A stretch of DNA of 64,000 nucleotides from JAICKM01 sp038228295 (GTDB lineage: Bacteria > Chloroflexota > Chloroflexia > QHBQ01 > JAICKM01). The stretch covers positions 1 to 64,000 of the forward strand of contig JBBRPH010000022.1 of the NCBI GenBank assembly GCA_038228295.1, read 5' to 3'. Shown here in pieces: positions 7,901 to 14,555 of the stretch. The notes beneath the pieces are model-generated. The model did not search any database. It saw only the letters and a list, made by a program, of their open reading frames with translations, and was not told where the DNA came from. The number at the start of each line of letters is the position of its first letter. Position 1 is the stretch's first letter. The position numbers and the translations under genes were made by a program.

Positions 7901-8740
7901 ATGGCCGATCGTGCAATCCTGGCCTGTTACGCGCACCCCGACGATGAGCAGGGGGTGACCGGCACCCTGCTCCGCTATGGCCGACAGGGGGTGCGGACCG
8001 GCCTGCTCTGCGCCACGCGCGGGGAGGCAGGCGAAATCTCGGACCCCGCTCTGGCGACCCCGGAGACGTTAGGTGTTGTGCGCGAAGGCGAACTCCGTCG
8101 CGCCGCCGCTAAAGCCGAGATCGGATCGCTCTGGTTTCTGGACTATCGTGACTCCGGCATGGTCGGCACTGACCCCAATCACGACCCACGGGCTTTCATC
8201 AACGCCGATCCCATGGAGGCCGTGGGCCGCATCGTCCGCATTGTACGCGAGTTCCGGCCCACACTCATGCTCACCTTTGACCCGACCGGCGGCTATGGGC
8301 ACCCCGACCATCTGGCGATCAATCGCTGGACGACACATGCCTTCCACGCTGCGGGTGACGCGGCGCAGTATCCCGCAGCCGGACCTGCCTGGACCCCTGC
8401 CCGTCTCTACTACGCCTCCATCCCGCGCTCTGCGATCAAGCGGATGCTGGAAATGGTCGGGCGCGACAACCCCAACAGCCCGATGCGCGCTATGGACCCG
8501 GACAAGATGGGCATGACCGACGAGGATATCACCCATGTGATCGAGGTGCCTGAATTGGTGGACCTCAAACTGGAATCGTTGCTGTCCCACGCCACTCAGT
8601 ACAGCCCCAGCAGTCCCTTCTTCCAAATGCCGGAGCCGTTCATCCGCGCCATGCGCAGCAAAGAGTCGTTTGCCTTCGTGGCGGGTGTGCCGCTGCCGGC
8701 CGAAGCAGATCGGAGCGATCTGTTTGCCGGCCTAAAGTAG
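7901..8740 (+). CDS. PIG-L (LmbE-like) family zinc deacetylase
   Basis: 279-residue zinc-dependent N-deacetylase of the PIG-L/LmbE superfamily, which includes MshB, Mca and BshB. The zinc and catalytic motif AHPDDE is at residues 11-16 and the second metal-binding block GHPDHL near 130, so the active site is intact. Family members remove acetyl groups from GlcNAc-linked small molecules, including mycothiol and bacillithiol precursors and their conjugates. Which substrate applies here cannot be told. It follows the methyltransferase by 33 bp with its own strong ribosome site (AAGGAG), so it may be transcribed with the upstream genes. Confidence 0.85.
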   Translation: MADRAILACYAHPDDEQGVTGTLLRYGRQGVRTGLLCATRGEAGEISDPALATPETLGVVREGELRRAAAKAEIGSLWFLDYRDSGMVGTDPNHDPRAFINADPMEAVGRIVRIVREFRPTLMLTFDPTGGYGHPDHLAINRWTTHAFHAAGDAAQYPAAGPAWTPARLYYASIPRSAIKRMLEMVGRDNPNSPMRAMDPDKMGMTDEDITHVIEVPELVDLKLESLLSHATQYSPSSPFFQMPEPFIRAMRSKESFAFVAGVPLPAEADRSDLFAGLK

Positions 8741-8839
8741 CCGGCACAAGGATTGCTTAGTAGGCAGATGAGCACGTCATCAGTGTGTCTTCAATAGAAG
8801 TATGCTGATGCAGATGATCTCAGAAAAGGATTAGGATTA

Positions 8840-9124
8840 ATGCAAAATACACCCACGATCACTGTCTACGGTACGAGCTGGTGTCCCGACTCATTACGCG
8901 CCCAAAGGCTGCTGGAACGGGAGGGCATTCCCTTCGATTTCGTGGACATTGACAGCAACCACGAAGCAGAAGCCTTAGTCATCAGCACCAATCGCGGCAA
9001 CCGCAGTGTGCCGACGATCTTTTTTCCCGACGGCGCGGTATTTGTTGAGCCGGGCGGCGCGTTGCTGCGTGCTAAACTTACCGAGCTACGCGACAACGGC
9101 CTGATCGCGCCGCGTGCCTCCTAA
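8840..9124 (+). CDS. Glutaredoxin/mycoredoxin-like protein with a CPDS active site
   Basis: 94-residue thioredoxin-fold protein. The active site TSWCPDS (Cys15) lies after beta strand 1, followed by the glutaredoxin pattern IPFDFVDI, then SVPTIFF with the cis-proline, and a GG pair before the last helix. The second cysteine of the usual CxxC is Ser, so it can only act by a monothiol mechanism: reducing mixed disulfides with a small thiol, or carrying an Fe-S cluster. Actinobacterial mycoredoxins share this overall layout. The start ATG has AAAAGGATTAGG upstream. It lies 99 bp after the PIG-L gene, which is compatible with but not proof of a shared thiol-related role. Confidence 0.8.
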   Translation: MQNTPTITVYGTSWCPDSLRAQRLLEREGIPFDFVDIDSNHEAEALVISTNRGNRSVPTIFFPDGAVFVEPGGALLRAKLTELRDNGLIAPRAS

Positions 9125-9184
9125 CGCGGAAGCCTGGCTGAACCTCGGAGCTTCCAGTTAGGCGCACACTCCCTTTCGTCGCAC

Positions 9185-9235
9185 GCAGCCCCCGGTGGAT
9201 GTCGGCTTGACACCTGCCGGGGGCTGCGCTATACT
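9185..9235 (+). promoter_or_regulatory. Promoter of the Hcp-like gene embedded in an 11-bp inverted repeat
   Basis: TTGACA (9207-9212), 17-bp spacer, TATACT (9230-9235). A perfect 11-bp inverted repeat GCAGCCCCCGG (9185-9195) / CCGGGGGCTGC (9217-9227) straddles the -35, with its right arm inside the spacer. It could be an operator or a hairpin terminating the upstream glutaredoxin transcript; there is no T-tract after it. Confidence 0.7.
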
Positions 9236-9271
9236 GCTCTGCACACAATTTTACATTCACAAGGGGGAATT

Positions 9272-9748
9272 ATGGCTGCAATGGTCCGGCTTGCGTTACG
9301 TATTAACGGAGTCGATATACAAGGAAACGCCGGTCCGGCGGCGGGCGGTACTATCGAATGTGTCTCGTATGAGCAAGCGGCCACCACTTCGCGCGAATAT
9401 GGAGCCGGCATGGCAACCGGGCGGCGCGAGTACAGCCCGCTAGTGATCCGTAAGCCGATTGACCGCACCTCGCCGCTGCTCTGGAAAGCGCTCATCGAAA
9501 ACCAGATCATCGAAGGTACCTTCTATTTCCTGCGTCCCGATCCGAACGGCGGCTCGGCGCAAGCGTATTACAGCGTCCACATCGGCCAAGCGCGCATTGC
9601 TGCGCTGCGTCAATATCTACCCGAGGGCGCGGCCAATACAGCCGGCGGCCAGCCGTTGGAAGAAGTCACCTTCCTCTTCCACACCATTGCCTGGCACGCT
9701 GCTGAAGGCAACGTGACTCAGGAAGATTCGCGTAGCGACGAGATTTAG
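9272..9748 (+). CDS. Hcp-like tube protein (T6SS Hcp family), orphan
   Basis: 158-residue protein matching the Hcp family, whose members form hexameric rings stacked into the inner tube of type VI secretion and related contractile systems. Family blocks seen: an N-terminal strand with INGVDIQG, GGTIECVSYE near residue 27, TGRREYSPLVIRKPIDRTSP near 50-69 (the most conserved Hcp stretch), and LEEVTFLF near the C-terminus. There is no signal peptide. No other type VI, phage-tail or eCIS gene lies in the window, so either those genes are elsewhere or the protein has another role. The start has AAGGGGGAA upstream and a near-consensus promoter, suggesting high expression. The family call is firm; the function is open. 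Confidence 0.82.
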   Translation: MAAMVRLALRINGVDIQGNAGPAAGGTIECVSYEQAATTSREYGAGMATGRREYSPLVIRKPIDRTSPLLWKALIENQIIEGTFYFLRPDPNGGSAQAYYSVHIGQARIAALRQYLPEGAANTAGGQPLEEVTFLFHTIAWHAAEGNVTQEDSRSDEI

Positions 9749-9845
9749 CAGTTGATCTCATTACTTCTTATCTAATTATTACCGGATGCTGCAACATCTC
9801 TGAACACAACCACTACAATGGACTAGTCCCCTCAGACGATGCAGT

Positions 9846-9874
9846 TTGCCGATAGATGCGGTAGACTGTATACT
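9846..9874 (+). promoter_or_regulatory. Promoter of the cupredoxin-like gene
   Basis: TTGCCG (9846-9851), 17-bp spacer, TATACT (9869-9874). It is followed by GGGAGG (9897-9902) before the ATG at 9914. The promoter looks intact although the gene is interrupted. Confidence 0.65.
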
Positions 9875-9913
9875 TATGTTCACCACAATCATTAATGGGA
9901 GGTTCTTATTTAT

Positions 9914-10456
9914 ATGGTAGGTACTCAGCAGCAATTCCATACGCTACGGCGCATGGCGCTAATCGGTACCCTCGCAGGCACGATGGTCTTGGGCTTGGCC
10001 GCCTGCGGTGGCACCGACACTTCCGCCACAGCGGTACCACCCACCGCCGCCGCTACGGCCACCGTGGGAGCGGATATGGGTATGGGCACTATGGCACCTA
10101 CGACCGGCACCACGGATGCCGCGCCTACGGTCGCCGCTACAGCCGCCACAACGGGGGGGGGCGCGACTAACGCGGTTCAAGTGAAAGCCACCTTGCATGA
10201 GTGGGCGCTAGACCTCGACCAAACCAGTGTCGCGGCCGGCCCGGTACATTTCGCGGTCACCAACACCGGCAAGTTCCCGCACAACTTCACCATTAAGGAC
10301 GCGAGCGGGACCGAACTCGGCAAGACTAGCACCTTCGCTGCCGATAAAGGCCCGCAAACGGTGGATGTCACGCTGACACCAGGCACCTATACCGTCTAGT
10401 GCAGCCTGCCCGGTCACGCCGATCGCGGACATAAAAACACCCTCACGGTCATGTAA
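9914..10456 (+). pseudogene. Cupredoxin-like lipoprotein interrupted by an in-frame TAG
   Basis: The product starts with a lipoprotein signal (LGLAACGG, lipobox Cys near residue 32), then a Thr/Ala-rich linker and a plastocyanin-like domain with the copper His in KFPHNFTI. The frame ends in TAG at 10397-10399, right after TYTV. The same frame then continues with CSLPGHADRGHKNTLTVM to a TAA at 10454-10456, which is the missing C-terminal strand holding the Cys and second His copper ligands. The usual residue at the TAG position is Tyr (TAC/TAT), so one base change explains it. The axial ligand position also reads His instead of Met. Without the last 18 residues copper cannot bind. A sequencing error or suppressed stop remains possible. 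Confidence 0.75.
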
Positions 10457-10501
10457 TCGGACTTCTACCCCATGGAATGGGGTCTAAATAGCCGACCAAT
10501 C

Positions 10502-10533
10502 AGAGGCACCTCCCGATTTTGGGAGGTGCCTCT
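10502..10533. terminator. Perfect 13-bp hairpin between convergent genes
   Basis: AGAGGCACCTCCC (10502-10514) pairs with GGGAGGTGCCTCT (10521-10533) over a 6-nt loop. It lies between the cupredoxin remnant and the minus-strand DinB-like gene. There is no run of T on either side. Confidence 0.6.
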
Positions 10534-10591
10534 ACTCAATTAGTAAGCCGGACGACACACGAGCCACATAGCCGTCGTGTCATCCTGGATA

Positions 10592-11137
10592 TTACGCTTC
10601 GTGCGTTGCTTGGCGCACGACCTCACGCAGTTGGTCCAGGTGGCCGTCGAGATGGATCAGGCCCAGCGCGCAGACTTGCACCGCGTTCATTGGCCCCAGT
10701 TGGGGAATGCGGATGATCGTCAGATCGGGGTGCGGGGCATCGGGCCAAGTTTGCAGGAAGGCCAAGCAAATGCGGCGGCCTTCGGCGACGCGCTCATGCA
10801 GTTGCGGAGTGGTCTGTACAGTCTCCCAAGGCACTTCATAGCGGGAACGGCCGTCGAACGGCACGCCACGCGCCAGCGATGAGCCGACAGCGCAGCCCTC
10901 TTCCGCGCTGGCGTTGGCATGGACGATGAGGTGGCCCAATGTCCAGCCTGCTTCACCTTCCGCCGCTGCATCGTGCGCCACCCGCGTCACTGCTGCATCA
11001 GGTACACCGGCCACGATCTCGGCCACTTGGCGATAGAGATCCGTGGCATAGGCCACTAAGCCGGCATGATCCAAATCGTGGATCAGATCGGCATACAAAG
11101 CTTGGCCGCCAAAGGCCGGCGCGAGGTTATATCGCAT
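10592..11137 (-). CDS. DinB-like four-helix-bundle protein
   Basis: 181-residue protein with the DinB/maleylpyruvate-isomerase helical-bundle pattern. It has LDHAGLVAYATDLYRQVAEIV in the first helix, the first metal His in WTLGHLIVHA near residue 68, and HLDGHLDQL near the C-terminus giving the HxxxH pair. Members bind a divalent metal and many are thiol-dependent transferases, but most are uncharacterised. I start at ATG 11137 because GAGGAGGAGA lies just upstream; the 21 extra upstream codons include that ribosome site. It lies 78 bp downstream of the chagasin-like gene on the same strand and may be co-transcribed. No function is claimed beyond the fold. Confidence 0.7.
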   Translation of the reverse strand: MRYNLAPAFGGQALYADLIHDLDHAGLVAYATDLYRQVAEIVAGVPDAAVTRVAHDAAAEGEAGWTLGHLIVHANASAEEGCAVGSSLARGVPFDGRSRYEVPWETVQTTPQLHERVAEGRRICLAFLQTWPDAPHPDLTIIRIPQLGPMNAVQVCALGLIHLDGHLDQLREVVRQATHEA

Positions 11138-11215
11138 GATCTCCTCCTCCTCTACAAATCCCTGTTCCACATGGTCGGCGGCCCCGATACGACTCCGCAC
11201 GTCTCTGGTAGGTGG

Positions 11216-11671
11216 CTAATGCACCGTAACGGTGTAAGCCTCCGGCCCCGGCACCGCCATACCGAGGCCGATGCGCTGCGAGAAAGTAAACCGCAGTTCG
11301 GTGTGGCCGGCGGCCACCGCGCGGAAGGTCCAGGTAATGTGCGACGGCGCGCCGACGATGGGCGGTCCAGATGCGCGCGGAGTATCACGCGAATCAGCGT
11401 TGCCTAACAGTTCCACTACCCGCACATCGCCCGCATCTGCCAGATCCCAGCTATAGCCGATAGAGCCGCTATTAATTTTCTGGATCGCAAACGTTTGCCC
11501 GGCGGCAACCGTAATCCGGCGCTGCTGCTCATCCACGACCAGGGGCGCAGCAGAATCGGCGGCCGGCGTGGAGTGCGCCGCCGGCTGCGATGGGTGCGGG
11601 GCCGCGCCGTGGTGCGTTGCTTCGGCGGGCGGGTGAGGTGGTGGATTAAGGTTCTGATCAGGAAGGGGCAT
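11216..11671 (-). CDS. Chagasin-like (family I42) cysteine protease inhibitor domain protein
   Basis: 151 residues. The first ~45 are Pro/His/Ala-rich and probably disordered. The rest fits the chagasin fold: AAGQTFAIQ, the L4 loop GYSWDLADAGDVRVVEL with GYxW, then VGAPSHITWTFRAVAAGHTELRF, the typical second half with RAVxxGxTxLxF. Chagasins plug the active site of papain-like cysteine proteases. No signal peptide is obvious, so it would act in the cytoplasm unless exported another way. AGGAGA precedes the ATG. It lies 74 bp downstream of the E1 dehydrogenase gene on the same strand. The family call rests on the loop motifs; target proteases are unknown (a C39-like protein is encoded 15 kb away). 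Confidence 0.7.
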   Translation of the reverse strand: MPLPDQNLNPPPHPPAEATHHGAAPHPSQPAAHSTPAADSAAPLVVDEQQRRITVAAGQTFAIQKINSGSIGYSWDLADAGDVRVVELLGNADSRDTPRASGPPIVGAPSHITWTFRAVAAGHTELRFTFSQRIGLGMAVPGPEAYTVTVH

Positions 11672-11745
11672 AGAAATAATCTCCTGCGTCTTTGCGTTGT
11701 AGCTATCCAGCTTACGGTCGAGTCGTTTCCACGTTACAAGTCAAG

Positions 11746-13860
11746 TTACCAACGCGCCAATTCGGTGAGCGCGGCCTGAATTTTAGCGGTCGTGGGCATT
11801 ACAGCATCAAATAGGTTTTTGTGGGCCGGCGAGGGCACATCGGCGGTGGCAACGCGGTAGATCGGACCGTCGAGATCGCTGAAAGCATGTTGGGCGATTT
11901 GCGCGGCCAGTTCAGCCCCGAAGCCGCAGGTAAGCGTGTCTTCGTGGACGATCAGTACCTTGCCGATACGCCGCACGGCGGCAAACACCGCCTCGGCATC
12001 CCACGGCACGATGGTCCGCAGGTCTAACACCTCTGTTTCGACCCCTTGGGCAGCCAGCGCCGTCGCCGCTTCCAGGCTGCGGTAGACCGACTCGCCCCAG
12101 GTGATGATCAGCGCATGGTGACCGGGGCGCACCGTGCGCGCCTGGCCGAACGGCAACGCATAGTCGGGGCCGGGATAGGGCGCATTCGCATCGCGCAGGC
12201 GATAGAGCAGGCGGTGTTCCAGGAACATCACCGGGTTGTCGCCGCGTACCGCCGTCCGCAACAGGCCGACGGCATCGGGCACGTTGGACGGGTAGGCGAT
12301 CTGCCAGCCCGGTAGGTGGGCAAATATCGCTTCACCCGTGACCGCGTGCCAGGGGTCGCCCCCCATCAGTTGGTAGCCGACCGGGATGCGGACAACGACC
12401 GGTGCGCTGAAACGGCCGTGCGTGCGCCAGCGCAGGCTGCCGAGATCGGTGATCTGCTCATGCGCGGGGTCGGCGTATTTGCGAAACTGGATCTCCGGCA
12501 CGGGATGCAGGCCACAGGCGGCCATCCCGACGGCCCGCCCGATGATGCCCTCTTCGTTGAGGCTGGTGTCAAACACGCGCGCCTCGCCAAAGCGCGTCTG
12601 CAAGCCCTCACTGACACGATGCACCCCGGCGAACGCGCCCACATCTTCACCGAACACCAGCACCGCCGGGTCGTGCGCCAGTTCGTCTTCCAGTGTCTGG
12701 CGAATAGCCTGCTGCATGGTCAGGCGTTGGCCTACCGTATTCGGCTCCGTAGCCGGCCTCGGCTTGGCGGGCGCGAACAGGTGGGTGGTCGCGTCGTCGG
12801 GGGCCGGGTCGTGGCCCTCATTCCAGGCCGCATCGGCCTGTGTCTGCACAAAAGTCCGCGCCGCGTCGCTTAGCTCGGCCACCCGCACCGCACTCACCCC
12901 ATGCTGCTCACCCAGATACGCAATCAGCCGGGCTAGCGGGTCACGCGCTAGATCCGACTCTTTCTCTTCGGCCGACTTATAAGCCGCCGGGTCTTGCCAG
13001 TTGTGCCCGGTTAGACGCGGCACCTTGACGTGGACCAATTGTGCCCCGCCGTTGCGCGCCCGACTGATCGCCGCACGCAAGGTCGAATAGAGCGCCGGGA
13101 TGTCACCGCCTTCAATCGATTCAATATCTAGATCGCGGAAGCTGCGGAGGTTGTCCACAACGGAGGGCGCGCCCGATTGATAACGCCAGGGCACAGAAAG
13201 CGCGTACTGGTTATCTTCGATCAAAAACACATAGGGCAAGCGGCGCGGCGCGGCAATGTTGAGCGCGGCCCAGAAGCCGTTGGTTGAGGTTGCACCGTCG
13301 CCGGCGTGGGCCACGGCGACGGCGCCGGCGTACTCGGCCTGATTCATGACCGCAGCGCGATATTGCACGGCTTGCGCCCAGCCGACGGCAGGGGTGAATT
13401 GGGCGCCCACATCTCCCGACGCGGGCAGCACAGTCACGCCGCCGGGCTGCCGATGGTTGAACACCACGCCGATATCACGCCCCCCCGACACCCCTTCGGT
13501 TTTGTGCATCACACTAGCGAACGCCTCGAACGGGGACAGGCCCACACCAAGCAGCAGCGGGCGGGAACGGTAGTAAACGGTCGCCCCGTCGTGTGGGTGA
13601 CTGAGCAAGGCGGCGGCAATCAACTGCGAGACTTCGTGCCCTTTAGCCGAAAACTGAAACTTGAGTTTGCCCTCCTGCGGGCGGTCGGGGTTGGGCCGGT
13701 ATTCTTTAGTCACTTCCAGATCGTCCATCGCCCGCGAGATCAGGGCGCGCTCCAATAGGGCGAGCCACCAAGCGGTGGACGGCGCATCCGCACTATCAGG
13801 CGGCGCGAGAGGATGCCATTGAGGAGGTGCTTGCACAACATTGGGCATTAGATATTTCAC
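11746..13860 (-). CDS. Fused alpha-beta E1 subunit of a 2-oxoacid dehydrogenase (branched-chain or pyruvate type)
   Basis: 704 residues with both E1 subunits in one chain. Residues ~30-360 are E1-alpha: the thiamine diphosphate motif starts at GDGATSTNGFW (187) and ends at EDNQYA (215-220). Residues ~375-704 are E1-beta: MQQAIRQTLEDEL, FGEDVG, DTSLNEEGIIGRAVGMA, and QIAYPSNVPDAVGLLR. E1 decarboxylates a 2-oxoacid and passes the acyl group to lipoyl-E2; fused forms often belong to the branched-chain 2-oxoisovalerate type. No E2 or E3 gene lies nearby. The start may be GTG 13860 or ATG 13848; neither has a strong ribosome site. Probable first gene of a group with the chagasin and DinB-like genes. 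Confidence 0.88.
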   Translation of the reverse strand: MKYLMPNVVQAPPQWHPLAPPDSADAPSTAWWLALLERALISRAMDDLEVTKEYRPNPDRPQEGKLKFQFSAKGHEVSQLIAAALLSHPHDGATVYYRSRPLLLGVGLSPFEAFASVMHKTEGVSGGRDIGVVFNHRQPGGVTVLPASGDVGAQFTPAVGWAQAVQYRAAVMNQAEYAGAVAVAHAGDGATSTNGFWAALNIAAPRRLPYVFLIEDNQYALSVPWRYQSGAPSVVDNLRSFRDLDIESIEGGDIPALYSTLRAAISRARNGGAQLVHVKVPRLTGHNWQDPAAYKSAEEKESDLARDPLARLIAYLGEQHGVSAVRVAELSDAARTFVQTQADAAWNEGHDPAPDDATTHLFAPAKPRPATEPNTVGQRLTMQQAIRQTLEDELAHDPAVLVFGEDVGAFAGVHRVSEGLQTRFGEARVFDTSLNEEGIIGRAVGMAACGLHPVPEIQFRKYADPAHEQITDLGSLRWRTHGRFSAPVVVRIPVGYQLMGGDPWHAVTGEAIFAHLPGWQIAYPSNVPDAVGLLRTAVRGDNPVMFLEHRLLYRLRDANAPYPGPDYALPFGQARTVRPGHHALIITWGESVYRSLEAATALAAQGVETEVLDLRTIVPWDAEAVFAAVRRIGKVLIVHEDTLTCGFGAELAAQIAQHAFSDLDGPIYRVATADVPSPAHKNLFDAVMPTTAKIQAALTELARW

Positions 13861-13985
13861 ACTTTCTTACTATTAAGAATAGCTCACTAAAGTTCAGCAT
13901 TGAACCGCCTCTATCATACCAGAAAGGGCGTAGCTTAGGTAGGCCAAAAGGCCCATGCAGGCCGAGCAGAGCCAAAGTCGAGAGG

Positions 13986-14308
13986 TGCCCTGCGTCCGCC
14001 CCCGGCGACCTCGTGACGCGCGGCCAAGTGGCGCAATTCATCGCCACCGCGCGGCTATGCTGAACCCTATAGCTGCGCCACGTTCCGCGAGGTGCCGCTC
14101 GGCGCCACCTTTGGCGGCCGGGTCGAGCAATTGCGGGCGCGGGATCATCGGCGGCTACACTAATGCAGCGCACTGCCCTGCCGGCGCACCCTGCTTCCGC
14201 CCCGGCGAGCCGGCCACGCACGGCCGGCTCACCCAATTTATGGCGAACGTCTTTCGCTCCGCCGCGCTGGGCAACCCGCGCGCCGGCGATCTATCGCGCA
14301 AGCCGTAG
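13986..14308 (+). pseudogene. Decayed S-layer homology (SLH) domain gene
   Basis: Three consecutive segments in three different frames together spell two SLH repeats. Frame one (13986-14062) gives PGDLVTRGQVAQFIATAR. The next frame (from 14068 to ~14143) gives ATFREVPLGATFGGRVEQLRAR. The third (to 14308) gives GIIGGYTNAAHCPAGAPCFRP then PATHGRLTQFMANVF and a stop. TRGQ, FxDVP-like FREVP, GGY and PCFRPG are classic SLH landmarks. Two frameshifts, near 14063 and 14143, break the gene and no upstream part is recognisable. An intact SLH protein is encoded 5 kb away, so this looks like a decayed paralogue fragment. Confidence 0.7.
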
Positions 14309-14319
14309 TATAGGAGAAC

Positions 14320-14365
14320 GCAGCGCCGCCTGTTGCCCGCATCGGGAGGCAACAGGCGGCGCTGC
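14320..14365. terminator. Perfect 18-bp GC-rich hairpin
   Basis: GCAGCGCCGCCTGTTGCC (14320-14337) pairs exactly with 14348-14365 over a 10-nt loop. It lies 11 bp after the SLH remnant's stop. No T-tract follows on either strand. Confidence 0.6.
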
Positions 14366-14506
14366 GGCTAACGGGTACCGCCGGCGTTGCCTAATGCACG
14401 CCTCTGTCATCCTTGTCATCACGGCGGAAAGGGTTTTGCCCAAAGGGGTTGTTGCGACCGTGCGATTGAGATCGATGCAACTTACTCACGTCGCCACTAA
14501 CGCGAA

Positions 14507-14536
14507 GGGGCGGTGTGGCTTAGGCCACACCGCCCC
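14507..14536 (-). terminator. Hairpin downstream of glycogen phosphorylase
   Basis: GGGGCGGTGTGGC (14507-14519) and GCCACACCGCCCC (14524-14536) form a 13-bp stem with a TTAG loop, 19 bp past the phosphorylase stop. It lacks a U-tract. Confidence 0.6.
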
Positions 14537-14555
14537 GTGGATGGCTATAGACGGC

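Noticed and set aside
7901..9124. Mycothiol or bacillithiol pathway (PIG-L deacetylase, mycoredoxin-like protein, MshD-like GNAT at 39081)
   Set aside because: No MshA- or MshC-like gene is in the window and each of the three families has many other functions; position alone is not enough.
13827..14063. 78-codon plus-strand ORF as an independent gene
   Set aside because: Only its C-terminal end has similarity (SLH), and that part continues in other frames; treated as part of the SLH remnant.
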